Counted from the stretch's first letter, positions 44,913-54,718 are shown. The stretch is 64,000 nucleotides of DNA from Cohnella sp. OV330 (GCF_900112065.1 NZ_FOKE01000003.1:1-64000), one strand, 5' to 3'. Notes: generated by a model not told the origin, from the letters alone. A program made the numbers and translations.

Positions 44913-46427
44913 TCATTTCATTTCCCAAATCTTCAATTCTGAAACGACCCCGCTTGAATCTTCGGAATAAAATCCGAGGCTTGAGAGCGTCAGCGGTTCA
45001 TCCAGTCGATAAGAGATCGCGTAGTCATTATTAATGAACAGCTCGACGCATTCGTTGCGGGCGAAAACTTTGAGATCATACTCGGCGTTATACGCCAAAG
45101 TCCAAGGCTTGTTAGCCGTGATCTCGAGCACGTTCGGCAGTGCCCAGCCGTTTTTGACGTCGCCCAACTCCAGGCGGTTGTGCTTAAAATTCAGAAAAAG
45201 ACAAAAACGCCGTTCTCCCAAAAAGACGCCGATCCCGGTGCCTTCCCGAACCGTAACCTTATATTCGACCACGCGCCCGTCGCTCCAGTCCGTGACATCT
45301 GCCGTCGGGGACGGCGTATGGTCAAGTGCGCATTCGATTCCTCCCGTGCTCCCTTGGTTGCCAAAAGTCAGCGTTTGGTCGTCCGGCGAATGCCAGACAA
45401 CGGTCGGCAGTCGACCAGGTTGCCGCAGCACGCGGTACGCGGAAAAGGATATTCCGCTGCCGAGCAGCTTCCCTTTGACTGCCTCGCAACCTTCCCAATA
45501 TTCCAGCTTCAGCACCCAAGGCTCTCGCTCGACGATCCTTTTTGGTAAACCCACTCTGCCGTCAATATGGTCGTTTCCCCAAAAATGATAGAAAAGGTAG
45601 CCGGACTCAAAAGGGATAACCCGGCCAACGTATGCCATCACGACATTGGCATGATCGCGGCTTCCGATCAGCATCGGATCCTCGGGCGGCAGCCGGTAGG
45701 GACCCTGAAGCTTGTCGGATACAACGTAATAAGTCCCGCCGGAGCGTGCCAAAGCCCGGTCGTCATATCTCCAGCCGTGCTGGGTCACGGTCGAGAACAT
45801 CACGTAATGGCGGTCATTGAAGCTTAAATGTTCGGGAACCTCGAAATTGGGAAACAAATCCGCAGGGGTGCCCGGGGGCAACGCTTCCCAATGGATGCCG
45901 TCCATGGAAGTCATGACGCCGAGCACGCCGGCTTTCGCTTTCAGTTTGCGGTCGGCGGCATGGGCGGTCAGGAAGCCGGTGTACGGAGGCGGTGCGTCTT
46001 GCAAAGCGTTGACGATTCCTAGCGAATCCCAGCGCGGCAATTCCTCGCAGCAATCCTCGGGATCGTCCAGGTAATAGGCGGGATCGGGTCTCAGCACAAC
46101 CTCCTCGATACGCTCCCAATTGTACAGATCCTCGCTGCGGGCAAAGCGGATTTGCTGGTGGCCGCGGACGAGCTCTTCGGAGTAATTCATGATAAAGGTA
46201 TCGCCGACTCGCTGTACCATGCCTGTGCCGAGCCATTCGGCGTCGGGATGCTTTTCGAGAATAGGGCCGTGTTCCTTCCAGTGCAACAGATCGTCGGAAA
46301 CGGCCATGCTTATCCCGTTCCAGCGGCTGGCTCCCGGCGTGATTCGGATATAGAACAGATGGTAGCGGTCGTTGTGCGGCACGATCCAGCAATCCCATAG
46401 ACGATCCTCGTGCGGTTTATAGAGCAT
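44913..46427 (-). CDS. Five-bladed-propeller glycosidase, GH32/GH43-like
   Basis: 504 residues. The first 330 have blade repeats of the GH32/43/68 clan: RLWDCWIVPHNDRYHLFYI, GISMAVSDDLLHWKEHG, WLGTGMVQR and LGVMTSMDGIHWE. The last 170 form a beta-sandwich like the GH32 C-terminal domain (FCLFLNFKHNRLELGD, VFARNECVELFINND). The classical DPNG motif is replaced by WDCW, so the specificity is open. No signal peptide: it acts in the cytosol on imported sugar. GGAGG lies 12 nt upstream of the ATG. TATACC operator repeats at 46462-46478 suggest control by the GntR-LacI regulator nearby. Confidence 0.78.
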   Translation of the reverse strand: MLYKPHEDRLWDCWIVPHNDRYHLFYIRITPGASRWNGISMAVSDDLLHWKEHGPILEKHPDAEWLGTGMVQRVGDTFIMNYSEELVRGHQQIRFARSEDLYNWERIEEVVLRPDPAYYLDDPEDCCEELPRWDSLGIVNALQDAPPPYTGFLTAHAADRKLKAKAGVLGVMTSMDGIHWEALPPGTPADLFPNFEVPEHLSFNDRHYVMFSTVTQHGWRYDDRALARSGGTYYVVSDKLQGPYRLPPEDPMLIGSRDHANVVMAYVGRVIPFESGYLFYHFWGNDHIDGRVGLPKRIVEREPWVLKLEYWEGCEAVKGKLLGSGISFSAYRVLRQPGRLPTVVWHSPDDQTLTFGNQGSTGGIECALDHTPSPTADVTDWSDGRVVEYKVTVREGTGIGVFLGERRFCLFLNFKHNRLELGDVKNGWALPNVLEITANKPWTLAYNAEYDLKVFARNECVELFINNDYAISYRLDEPLTLSSLGFYSEDSSGVVSELKIWEMK

Positions 46428-46461
46428 TTGTTAAATGGTCCTCCTAAAATTTAATATCTAA

Positions 46462-46478
46462 ATACCAATATACCTATA
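46462..46478. promoter_or_regulatory. Operator candidate upstream of the glycosidase
   Basis: ATACCAATATACCTATA contains two TACC(A/T)A units 8 bp apart, the same period as the sites at 47896-47910 and 48031-48045. Confidence 0.55.
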
Positions 46479-46648
46479 ACACAAATAAGTATAGATTAAG
46501 TTGTTTTTGCTGTAAAGCGGGATTCGCGAGCGGTACAAAACGAGAGTTGGCATACGAAGGTGGCTGAAAACGAGTCGGAGCCGTCCGATCGGGGAAAGGG
46601 CATTTCCCGATTGGACGGCTCCGCCGATTAATTGCGATCGTGTACGGG

Positions 46649-47824
46649 TCACCTTATCTCATTCGAAAGAGGGGCGGTGGATTGGCGCAGCACCAGTCGG
46701 GTCGGCAGCGTTAGCTTCTTCCTTTCCTGCAGCGGGTTGTCGATGATCGACAGCAGCAGCTTGGCGGCATCGATGCCCAGCTGGCTTTCTTGCTGCACGA
46801 CGCAGGTCGGCGGAATCCGGGACAACGCGGAATGCTCGAAATCGTCGCAGAAAACGACCGACAGTTGCTCGGGCACCTTGATTCCAAGATTCGTCGCGGC
46901 CTGCAAGGTGGCCAACCCGCTGTAGGTCGTGGCGGCGAATACGGCCGTGACCGCAGGATTTTGCTCCAGAAAAGCCTGAATGCGCACCGTCATGCGTTCA
47001 AGTTGATCCGCTTGCGGCTCCCCGGACGGCGAGGCGTGTTCCCCGTTCTCCGATTCGAAATAAGCCAGCCGCGGACCGAAAGGATAGCGGCTGGCAGACA
47101 ACGCCCGCTCATAGCCGGCGATCCGCTCCTCCAGACTCGTTGTCGTTCGGTCGTGAACGACGACAAAAGCAATATTCTGATGCCCCAGCCCGATCAGATG
47201 GGACGTGGCGTCGAACGCGCCGCCGATGTTGTCCGAGCAAACGCAATTGGTGTCCACGCCGCGCAAATAGCGGTCGATAACAACTACCGGAAACTTGTTC
47301 AGCGTCAGCCGAAGGATCTCTTCGTTGTATGTCTCCCCGTCGACGGGGAAAATCAGCACGCCCCGTACGCCGGCGCGGACGGATTCCACCAGCAACCGGC
47401 GCTCCAATTCCTGCTCGTTGCGCGTTGATCGGACGATCAGCTGGTAGCCATGGTCGGCCAGGTAATATTCCGCTCCCGTAAGTATGCTTGCGGACAAGCT
47501 GCTCTGAATATGCGGGGTGAGCAGCACGATCAGCTTCGCTGTGGATATGCCGGCATCGGTGGCGGGGGCAGAAACCGGGCGATGTTCGTCGCCGACCATC
47601 TGCGAGATGAAGGAGCCCTTGCCCTGTATGCGGTAGATAAGTCCTTCCTGGACCAATTCAGCCATTGCTTTCTTGACAGTAAAACGGCTGACGTTGAATT
47701 TCTCGGCCAGCTCCTGTTCAGTCGGCAATTGATCGTTGGCCTGCCAGTGCAGCTGCTGTATATTCGCAAGGATGTAATCCCGGATTTGTGAATAAAGAGG
47801 CGTACGTTTCTTGCTTGACGTCAT
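46649..47824 (-). CDS. GntR-LacI fusion transcriptional regulator (AraR-like architecture)
   Basis: 391 residues. A GntR winged helix (about 8-75: PLYSQIRDYILANIQ, QLPTEQELAEKFNVSRFTVK) is fused to a LacI/PBP1 sugar-sensing domain (about 95-385: LTGAEYYLADHGYQL, GVLIFPVDGE, GLGHQNIAFVV). This order is that of Bacillus AraR. It likely represses the flanking glycan genes until a sugar binds. The ATG at 47824 has GGAG 12 nt upstream; a TTG at 47836 abuts that site. Confidence 0.9.
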   Translation of the reverse strand: MTSSKKRTPLYSQIRDYILANIQQLHWQANDQLPTEQELAEKFNVSRFTVKKAMAELVQEGLIYRIQGKGSFISQMVGDEHRPVSAPATDAGISTAKLIVLLTPHIQSSLSASILTGAEYYLADHGYQLIVRSTRNEQELERRLLVESVRAGVRGVLIFPVDGETYNEEILRLTLNKFPVVVIDRYLRGVDTNCVCSDNIGGAFDATSHLIGLGHQNIAFVVVHDRTTTSLEERIAGYERALSASRYPFGPRLAYFESENGEHASPSGEPQADQLERMTVRIQAFLEQNPAVTAVFAATTYSGLATLQAATNLGIKVPEQLSVVFCDDFEHSALSRIPPTCVVQQESQLGIDAAKLLLSIIDNPLQERKKLTLPTRLVLRQSTAPLSNEIR

Positions 47825-47895
47825 CCGATCGTTCAACTCCGCTTCATCGACATTATGTTTTATTTTAGCACAGCCGGGCGAAATTTACACATAAA

Positions 47896-47930
47896 TATAC
47901 CTATATACCACTTTAAAACCTTGTGTCCAA
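47896..47930 (-). promoter_or_regulatory. Promoter of the GntR-LacI regulator with operator over the -10
   Basis: On the minus strand TTGGAC (47925-47930) and TATATA (47902-47907) are 17 nt apart. The operator TATACCTATATACCA at 47896-47910 covers the -10 box, implying autorepression. Confidence 0.65.
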
Positions 47931-47968
47931 GAGCAAAATTTCAGCGCTAATAAGTTCAAACTTTTAGC

Positions 47969-48045
47969 TTTACATCGCTTTTGAATTGTAATATATTTTA
48001 CTTGATAAAAGGTATCTAAATATGAATAATTGGTATATAGGTATC
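47969..48045 (+). promoter_or_regulatory. Promoter and operators of the mannosidase operon
   Basis: TTTACA (47969-47974), 17-nt spacer, TATATT (47992-47997). Downstream lie GGTATC at 48011 and TGGTATATAGGTATC at 48031-48045, which is the reverse complement of the operator at 47896-47910 in 14 of 15 positions. Confidence 0.6.
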
Positions 48046-48066
48046 TAATTGAATGGAGTGAACCAA

Positions 48067-50919
48067 ATGCCAGTCACCATCGAGCGGCGCCTGAGACAGC
48101 TGCTGGGGCCGGAGCCGAAGAGCTACTGGGAAGAGAAAATCACGGAAAGGTACGGCTATTGGGGAGGACGAATTCTGGCGCAGCTATTTTTTGCCTATGA
48201 GTTGTCAAAGGTAAACGGCGGCCAATACGACCAAGCGATTTCGAAAGCGCTTACCCCCGTTGAGAACGGGCTTGCCGAAGAAGGCGTCATCGGCAAACAA
48301 ACCGCGATCGCTGCCGAAGCGCTGCTTCAGGATATCGCAGCAGAGGCGAAGAGCTACGAGATTCTGGCCGTTGCGCACGCGCATATCGACATGAACTGGA
48401 TGTGGTCGTGGGACGAGACGGTCGCCGTGACGTTGGATACGTTTCGGACGATGCTGAACTTGATGGAAGAATACCCTGCCTTCACATTCTCGCAATCGCA
48501 AGCGTCGATCTACCGCATCGTCGAGCAATACGCACCGGACATGCTTTTGGAGATTAAGCGGAGAGTCAAGGAAGGGCGCTGGGAAGTGACGGCCTCCCAC
48601 TGGGTCGAAGCGGACAAAAATATGCCGAACGGCGAAAGCCTGTCCCGACATTTATTATATGCCAAACGTTATCTGGCCGACTTGTTCGAGCTTGATATCG
48701 ACAGCCTGAATCTGGATTTCGAGCCGGACACGTTCGGCCACAGCCTTAACGTTCCCGAGATCCTGGCGAACGGCGGCGTCAAGTACCTCTACCATTGTCG
48801 GGGAAATGAAGCGCCGGTTTTCTACAAATGGGAAGCGCCTTCAGGGAAAAGCGTGCTGGTCTACCGGGAACCCACTTGGTACAACGATAATATTCAATCG
48901 TCGCTCGGCTCCTACGTGCCGGACATTTGCCGCCAAACCGGACTGAAAACGTACTTGAAGGTGTACGGCGTGGGCGATCACGGCGGCGGTCCGACGCGGC
49001 GGGACCTCGAGCGACTGCTGGATATGAACGATTGGCCGATTTATCCGCGTTTGAGATTCGGAACGTACCGTGAATTTTTCGCCATGGCGGACGCGATTGC
49101 GGACCGGTTCCCCGTCATGCGGGGAGAGCAGAACTTTGTGTTCACGGGTTGCTACACCTCGCAGACGCGGATCAAGACGGCGAACCGGATGGGCGAGGCG
49201 GCGCTGAACGAAGCCGAAGCGATCAACGCGTTGGCGAACGTCGAGACGGACAAGGCTTATCCGGCCGAAGCGTTCGAGGAGGCCTGGCGCAACGTGCTGT
49301 TTAACCAGTTCCACGATATTTTGCCGGGGTCGGGCGTGATCGAGACGCGCGAGCATGCGCTAGGCCTGTTTCAGAATACGATGGCGACCGCCAATACCTA
49401 TCGCAAGCTTGCGATGGAGCGGATCGCCGCCGACATCGATACATCCGGTCTGGCCGGTGACCCAAGCCGGCTGACTTTGTCGGAGGGGGCGGGAGCAGGC
49501 TACGGCGCGCGGTCGTTCCGGATTACCCAGGTGGAGAGAGGCCGCGGCACCACCCGGATCGTACATTTGTTCAACCCGTCCGTACACGAGCGCGAGGAAA
49601 CGGTTGAAATCGTGCTATGGGACTGGAAAAGCCCGATTGCCGCGCTCTCCGTCAAGGACAGCAAGGGAAATGCCGTGCCGTACCAGGTGATCGATCAAGG
49701 GTTCAACATCTATTGGGGACACGATTTTATCCGGATTGTGGCGCCGGTCAAGGCACCGCCGTTCGGTTACTCCACTTACACCGTCTCTGAAGGCGAAGCA
49801 ACGGTCGGTCCTCTGCAGGCGACGGAGCCACGGGTCGACCTCGAGGAAAAGTTCGTGCTCGAGAACGAGCTGCTGCAAGCGACGTTCGATTCACGCGACG
49901 GCACCGTCCGATCGCTCATCCGTAAGGACACGGGCGAGCAACTGGTCGATCCGGCGAGGCCGGCCGGCGTGTTCAGGCTGATCCAAGAAGATCCCGAGCG
50001 GGCGATGACCGCCTGGAGAGTCGGCCGTTACATGGAAGTGACGAACCTGCACGGCGGCGCGGTGAAAATCAAAAAAGGCGTATGGGGACCGCTGCGGCAA
50101 ACCATACATCTGGAATTCAGATTCAACCAAACGCTGCTTCGCGCCTACGTGTCGCTCGACTCTAACAGTTCCTTCATTAAATATGATCTCGAATGCGACT
50201 GGCACGAAATCGGCCAGCCGGGCCAAAGCGTTCCGCAGCTGAATTTTCATTGGCCGCTAGCCCAAGCCATCAAGTCCTACCGATACGACGTACCTTACGG
50301 TATCATCGAACGCGCGCCGTTGGATCATGACGTGCCGGGCAACAGCTTTGCGCTCGCCGTGCCGGCCGACGAGGCGGCGCAATCGTCCGTCATGCTCGTG
50401 ACGAACAACAAATACGGTTTCCGCGGAACGGAAGATTCGCTCGCGGTATCGCTGATTCGCAGCTCCTACGATCCCGACCTCCATCCGGAACTGGGCAATC
50501 ACCACCGTTCTTCCTTTGCGATCGGCGTGCTGCAAGCGAGTTCGGCAAACCAACACAAGATCGAGGCTGCCTATCGGTTCAATCACCCGCTGAACGTGAT
50601 TTCCGGCACGCCTCATGCGGGCATGCGGGCGCTGGACGCCGGCTTTCTCCGGCTGGCGGAAGGAACGGCGGCGGTGTCCGCCGTGAAGATGCCGGAGGAC
50701 AAGGACGGAAAAGCCTGGATCGTGCGCGTGTACGAGACCGAGGGGACGCCGACGACCGTTCGTTTGCATACGGCCGGACAGGCGGCTGAAGCTTATTTCG
50801 TGGATACGCTGGAGCGCAAGCTGCTGGAAGGCGAGGATGTTCGGCTCGAGGAGCCGGGTATCGTTGCATTCGACCTTGCGGCGTATGCGACGGCTGCGAT
50901 TCGCCTGAAGTTTGTTTAA
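48067..50919 (+). CDS. Alpha-mannosidase, glycoside hydrolase family 38
   Basis: 950 residues. The N-terminal GH38 domain has zinc ligands H106 and D108 in AHAHIDMNWMWSWDET and the nucleophile D221 in FEPDTFGHSLNVPE; a central helical domain (FNQFHDILPGSGV) and C-terminal beta-domains follow. It is a retaining enzyme that removes alpha-mannose from glycans. No signal peptide, so it is cytosolic and acts on oligosaccharides brought in by the transporter encoded downstream. The ATG at 48067 follows GGAGTG; an in-frame TTG at 48049 is less likely. Confidence 0.94.
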   Translation: MPVTIERRLRQLLGPEPKSYWEEKITERYGYWGGRILAQLFFAYELSKVNGGQYDQAISKALTPVENGLAEEGVIGKQTAIAAEALLQDIAAEAKSYEILAVAHAHIDMNWMWSWDETVAVTLDTFRTMLNLMEEYPAFTFSQSQASIYRIVEQYAPDMLLEIKRRVKEGRWEVTASHWVEADKNMPNGESLSRHLLYAKRYLADLFELDIDSLNLDFEPDTFGHSLNVPEILANGGVKYLYHCRGNEAPVFYKWEAPSGKSVLVYREPTWYNDNIQSSLGSYVPDICRQTGLKTYLKVYGVGDHGGGPTRRDLERLLDMNDWPIYPRLRFGTYREFFAMADAIADRFPVMRGEQNFVFTGCYTSQTRIKTANRMGEAALNEAEAINALANVETDKAYPAEAFEEAWRNVLFNQFHDILPGSGVIETREHALGLFQNTMATANTYRKLAMERIAADIDTSGLAGDPSRLTLSEGAGAGYGARSFRITQVERGRGTTRIVHLFNPSVHEREETVEIVLWDWKSPIAALSVKDSKGNAVPYQVIDQGFNIYWGHDFIRIVAPVKAPPFGYSTYTVSEGEATVGPLQATEPRVDLEEKFVLENELLQATFDSRDGTVRSLIRKDTGEQLVDPARPAGVFRLIQEDPERAMTAWRVGRYMEVTNLHGGAVKIKKGVWGPLRQTIHLEFRFNQTLLRAYVSLDSNSSFIKYDLECDWHEIGQPGQSVPQLNFHWPLAQAIKSYRYDVPYGIIERAPLDHDVPGNSFALAVPADEAAQSSVMLVTNNKYGFRGTEDSLAVSLIRSSYDPDLHPELGNHHRSSFAIGVLQASSANQHKIEAAYRFNHPLNVISGTPHAGMRALDAGFLRLAEGTAAVSAVKMPEDKDGKAWIVRVYETEGTPTTVRLHTAGQAAEAYFVDTLERKLLEGEDVRLEEPGIVAFDLAAYATAAIRLKFV

Positions 50920-50948
50920 AATCGCCATAACCATAATGAACGAAGGAG

Positions 50949-51908
50949 GTGATTCATCTGAGCGCACGGGTTCATAAAACGAAGGAATGGAAGCTTCGGG
51001 ATTCAAAGAAGAAGCTGTCGACGCGGATTTGGGAAGCCCGGTTCATTTACCTGCTGATCGTTCCGACCATCTTGTACTTCTTCATTTTTGCCTACCTTCC
51101 GTTTGTGGGATTGCAAATCGCGTTCAAGGATTTTCAGATTTTCAAGGGGATGTGGGAAAGTCCATGGGTCGGCTGGAAAAACTTCGAGGACGTGTTCCAG
51201 TCGGCGAAGCTGCCGCAGGTCACGATCAATACGATCACGATCAGCTTGTATCGCTTGCTGTTCGGATTCCCGGTGCCCATACTGTTCGCCTTGCTGCTAA
51301 ACGAGGTCCGGGTGCTGTGGTTCAAAAGAACGATTCAAACGGTCACTTATTTTCCCCACTTCCTGTCGTGGGTCGTCTTCTCGGGCATCGTCTTCAACCT
51401 GCTCGGACCGCTGGGCATTATCAATCTGCTGCTGAAGAATTTGGGCTTCGAGCCGATCAACTTCTTGACGATGCCGGAATATTTTCGCTCGATTCTGGTC
51501 GTGACCGGCATTATCAAGGAGTTCGGCTGGGGGGCGATCATTTACTTGGCCGCGCTTTCGGGGCTCGACCCTCAGCAGTACGAAGCGGCCAAGATCGACG
51601 GAGCGGGCAAACTCCGCCAAATCTGGCACGTTACGCTGCCGGGCATCCGCCCGATGATCGTGCTGATGCTGGTTCTGTCGCTTGGAGGCATTCTGGATGC
51701 CGGCTTCGATCAGGTGTTCATGATGTACAACGGTGCCGTTATGGGTGTGGGCGATATCATCGACACCTATGTTTATCGGCTCGGGCTTATGGAAGCGCAA
51801 TATGAGATGGCGACCGTCTTCGGATTGCTCAAGGGGATCATCGGGTTCACGTTAATCGTATCGGCCAACGCCATCATTCGCAGAATGGGGGAGAAGTCGT
51901 TGTGGTAA
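50949..51908 (+). CDS. Oligosaccharide ABC transporter permease (LplB type)
   Basis: 319 residues, six helices. LPFVGLQIAFKDFQIFKG, VRVLWFKRTIQTVTYFPHFL and YEAAKIDGAGKLRQIWHV are typical of LplB/YtpP-like permeases. The listed GTG overlaps the ribosome site AAGGAGGTGAT, a full match to the 16S 3' end. The best-spaced start would be the CTG at 50958, giving LSARVHK. There is no ATG before the first helix. Confidence 0.9.
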   Translation: MIHLSARVHKTKEWKLRDSKKKLSTRIWEARFIYLLIVPTILYFFIFAYLPFVGLQIAFKDFQIFKGMWESPWVGWKNFEDVFQSAKLPQVTINTITISLYRLLFGFPVPILFALLLNEVRVLWFKRTIQTVTYFPHFLSWVVFSGIVFNLLGPLGIINLLLKNLGFEPINFLTMPEYFRSILVVTGIIKEFGWGAIIYLAALSGLDPQQYEAAKIDGAGKLRQIWHVTLPGIRPMIVLMLVLSLGGILDAGFDQVFMMYNGAVMGVGDIIDTYVYRLGLMEAQYEMATVFGLLKGIIGFTLIVSANAIIRRMGEKSLW

Positions 51909-52855
51909 CCGATCCATCCAACAACAAGGCGCCAATGGACGACGATCTCCGGGTTTCGCTGGCCGGTACGGGGCATCTGGACCGCAATCCGCTGTGGGCG
52001 CAGACGATCATCTACTTGATTCTGGTCGGGCTCGGCCTGGTCACCTTGCTGCCGATGGTTAACGTGTTGGCGGTTTCCTTGAGCGAGGGTTATGCGATTA
52101 CGCAAAATCCGCTGATGCTGCTGCCTCACGACTTCACCGTGGAAGCTTACAAATATATTTTCGGCACGCAAGTGCTGTTGAAATCGTTCGGCATTACGGT
52201 GTATGTCACTGTCTTCGGCACGTTCCTGAACTTGGTATTCACGATCACGGGCGCCTACGGCCTGTCGAAAACGCACATTCCCGGTTACAAACTCCTGATG
52301 TGGCTGATCGTCATTCCGATGCTGTTCGGGGCGGGGCTGATTCCCTACTACCTGTTGCTCAAGAATTTGCACCTGCTGAATACGCTGTGGGTGCTTATCA
52401 TTCCCGGGCTGGTGGCACCGTTTAACCTTATTCTGATGCGTAACTTCTTCTGGAATATTCCGGAGAGCCTCGAGGAATCGGCAAGACTGGACGGCGCGTC
52501 CGAACTGCAGGTGCTGTGGAAGCTGATCATCCCGCTGTCCAAGCCGGTGATCGCGACGGTCGGATTGTTTTACGCGGTGGGGCACTGGAATGATTTCTTC
52601 TCGGGTCTGTTCTTCATTAGCGACAATTCGAAGTGGCCGCTTCAGGTGGTCATGCGGTCGATCATCATCGATCAGAACATGATGAACATGGGCAGCGGTC
52701 CGTCGCAATCGGGCGACCTCACCAAGATCGTAGTCTCCCAGCAAAATATCAAGGCGGCAACCATTATTTTCGCCATTGTGCCTATTCTGCTCGTGTACCC
52801 GTTCCTACAAAAATATTTTGTCAAAGGCATTATGCTCGGTTCCGTGAAAGGCTGA
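51902..52855 (+). CDS. Oligosaccharide ABC transporter permease (LplC type)
   Basis: 317 residues, six helices, with EEIARL-type loop here ESLEESARLDGASELQVLWK and the end PFLQKYFVKGIMLGSVKG that is near invariant in LplC proteins. The GTG start overlaps the stop of the first permease by 7 nt. Confidence 0.92.
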   Translation: MVTDPSNNKAPMDDDLRVSLAGTGHLDRNPLWAQTIIYLILVGLGLVTLLPMVNVLAVSLSEGYAITQNPLMLLPHDFTVEAYKYIFGTQVLLKSFGITVYVTVFGTFLNLVFTITGAYGLSKTHIPGYKLLMWLIVIPMLFGAGLIPYYLLLKNLHLLNTLWVLIIPGLVAPFNLILMRNFFWNIPESLEESARLDGASELQVLWKLIIPLSKPVIATVGLFYAVGHWNDFFSGLFFISDNSKWPLQVVMRSIIIDQNMMNMGSGPSQSGDLTKIVVSQQNIKAATIIFAIVPILLVYPFLQKYFVKGIMLGSVKG

Positions 52856-52918
52856 CCGCGTTGAAACTTCCCTAAAGGGATTTTTCATAAAATCAAACAA
52901 AGACGGGGTGTGCGATCT

Positions 52919-54544
52919 ATGAAAAAAGGGAAAGCGGCAACAGGCGCGCTGACGCTGCTGTTGACGGCATCGTCGGTGCTGGGCTGCTCCAGCAATAACA
53001 ATGAAGGAACGCCGACGGCAACGGGAAGCGCGCCGGTCGCAAGCGAATCGGCACCGGCCGAAAGCACGGCCGGCAACGCCAATCAGAAGGTCGTGAAATT
53101 CTCCTATCTGCGACCGACATGGGGGCCGGCGACATACGCCAAAGGCGGCGCCTACGAGAAAGAGCTGTTCAAGCAAGCGAACGTGGAGATCGACGTGCAG
53201 ATCATTCCCGTCATCGACTTTGACGCCAAGATCAACACGATTCTCGCAGGAGGCGATTTGCCGGACGTTCTGTGGGCGAATGGACCGCTCATGGAGCGTG
53301 ACCGGAACTTGCAGGAGCAGGGGGCGTTTCTGCCGATCAATGAATATCTCGACAAATATCCGGCGGTCAAGGAAGCGGTCCCGGACGGCATCTGGGAGCA
53401 GCTCAAGGCGAAGGACGGCAATAATTATTTTATACCGAACCTGATTTATCCGATTACCCCGGCTCCGATCATGTACCGCCAGGACTGGTTCGAGAAGCTG
53501 GGCATCGCCGAGCCGAAGACGGTGGACGAGCTGGTGGCGGCGCTGAAGGTCATCAAAAACAGCGATCCGGACGGCAACGGCAAGAACGACACGGTTCCGC
53601 TGACGGCCGGCTACGAATGGTCGTTCAAAGACCTCGCGACCGCGTGGGGTGTTTCGTTCAACGGCTGGACGCCCGACCCGAAAGACGCGAACCGGATCAT
53701 TCCGTCCATCGCGAACGAGAAAAACATCGACTTCTATTACTGGCTGCAAAGTCTGTACAAAGAAGGACTTCTCGATCCGGAATTCAAGCTGAACAAGGAG
53801 CCCAACTTCGCCGAAAACAAATTCAACGCCGGAATGGCCGCCGTCATCGCTACGCCATGGGTCAGCTACATCGAAAAGGTGACCAAGCTGCAGAAGCTCG
53901 ACCCGAACGCCAAGGTCGGCATCATGTCGCCGCTGGCTGGTCCGGACGGCACGCCGGGCGGCACGCGTTCGGTATTCCCGGTAGATCGCGGCTTCTACAT
54001 TTCCGCCAAAACCAAAGATCCGGACGGTATTTTCCGCTACCTGAACTGGACGTTGACCGAAGGATCGGACTTCCGCCGATACGGCGTGGAAGGTAAAACC
54101 TACAATGTGGTGGACGGCAAGAAAGTAGTTATTCCGAACGAGCAACGCGAAACGGACTATAAAGGCGAGCAAATCGAGCCGCTTCATTTCCTCGATCCGA
54201 TCGAGGAGAAGCTGGATTGGGACAGCCTGCAATTGGACTATGAAGGCGCGGGGATCGGCGATAAGTTCGCGTACGTGAAGGGGAAATTCGCCGAGTACGC
54301 GAAGATCGACTATCCGGACTGGCGAGATTATACGGTAGCGTCGCCGGCCGACGCCGAGCTGGGCGCACGGCTGTGGAACGATTATTTGCAGCCGGTCATC
54401 GACAGCGCCATTATCAACAAATCGTCGAATAAGCAGCAATGGCTGGATGCGCTCAAGAAATGGAGCGACGCCGGCGGACAGAAAATTATCGACGAAGTCA
54501 ACCAGCTGCAGACGAACAAGAGTAAACCGGACTATGTGAACTAA
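52919..54544 (+). CDS. Oligosaccharide-binding lipoprotein (LplA-like)
   Basis: 541 residues, the long extracellular solute-binding type found with LplB/LplC. The signal ends SSVLGC, with Cys23 acylated. Conserved stretches include YRQDWFEKLGIAEPKTVDEL and DPDGNGKNDTVPLT, which resembles a calcium site. The ATG at 52919 starts with the basic MKKGK of the signal. As in other operons of this type, the ATPase is encoded elsewhere. Confidence 0.92.
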   Translation: MKKGKAATGALTLLLTASSVLGCSSNNNEGTPTATGSAPVASESAPAESTAGNANQKVVKFSYLRPTWGPATYAKGGAYEKELFKQANVEIDVQIIPVIDFDAKINTILAGGDLPDVLWANGPLMERDRNLQEQGAFLPINEYLDKYPAVKEAVPDGIWEQLKAKDGNNYFIPNLIYPITPAPIMYRQDWFEKLGIAEPKTVDELVAALKVIKNSDPDGNGKNDTVPLTAGYEWSFKDLATAWGVSFNGWTPDPKDANRIIPSIANEKNIDFYYWLQSLYKEGLLDPEFKLNKEPNFAENKFNAGMAAVIATPWVSYIEKVTKLQKLDPNAKVGIMSPLAGPDGTPGGTRSVFPVDRGFYISAKTKDPDGIFRYLNWTLTEGSDFRRYGVEGKTYNVVDGKKVVIPNEQRETDYKGEQIEPLHFLDPIEEKLDWDSLQLDYEGAGIGDKFAYVKGKFAEYAKIDYPDWRDYTVASPADAELGARLWNDYLQPVIDSAIINKSSNKQQWLDALKKWSDAGGQKIIDEVNQLQTNKSKPDYVN

Positions 54545-54591
54545 ATAGCGGTAAGGGACTGCTGTAATCCAATACATGGATAGGCGGCGAG

Positions 54592-54660
54592 GAAAGAGCA
54601 GGTTGGAAATCATTCCGTGAAAAGCACGTCGGTAATGAATCCATGAGGACCTGCTCTTTC
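54592..54660 (+). terminator. Long inverted repeat between lipoprotein and giant lyase genes
   Basis: GAAAGAGCAGGT (54592-54603) pairs perfectly with ACCTGCTCTTTC (54649-54660), with weaker pairing inside. The tail TGCGCTTTCTGTTTGTGTTG is only moderately U-rich, so it may be a partial terminator that lowers expression of the next gene. Confidence 0.55.
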
Positions 54661-54718
54661 TGCGCTTTCTGTTTGTGTTGCGCCGTTCCAATTCGAGTAA
54701 GAAAGGGATGGATTGATA

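Noticed and set aside
44683..44970. A 95-codon plus-strand frame after the aldo-keto reductase
   Set aside because: It reads through a terminator hairpin and a perfect inverted repeat and overlaps the glycosidase 3' end; no recognisable protein features.
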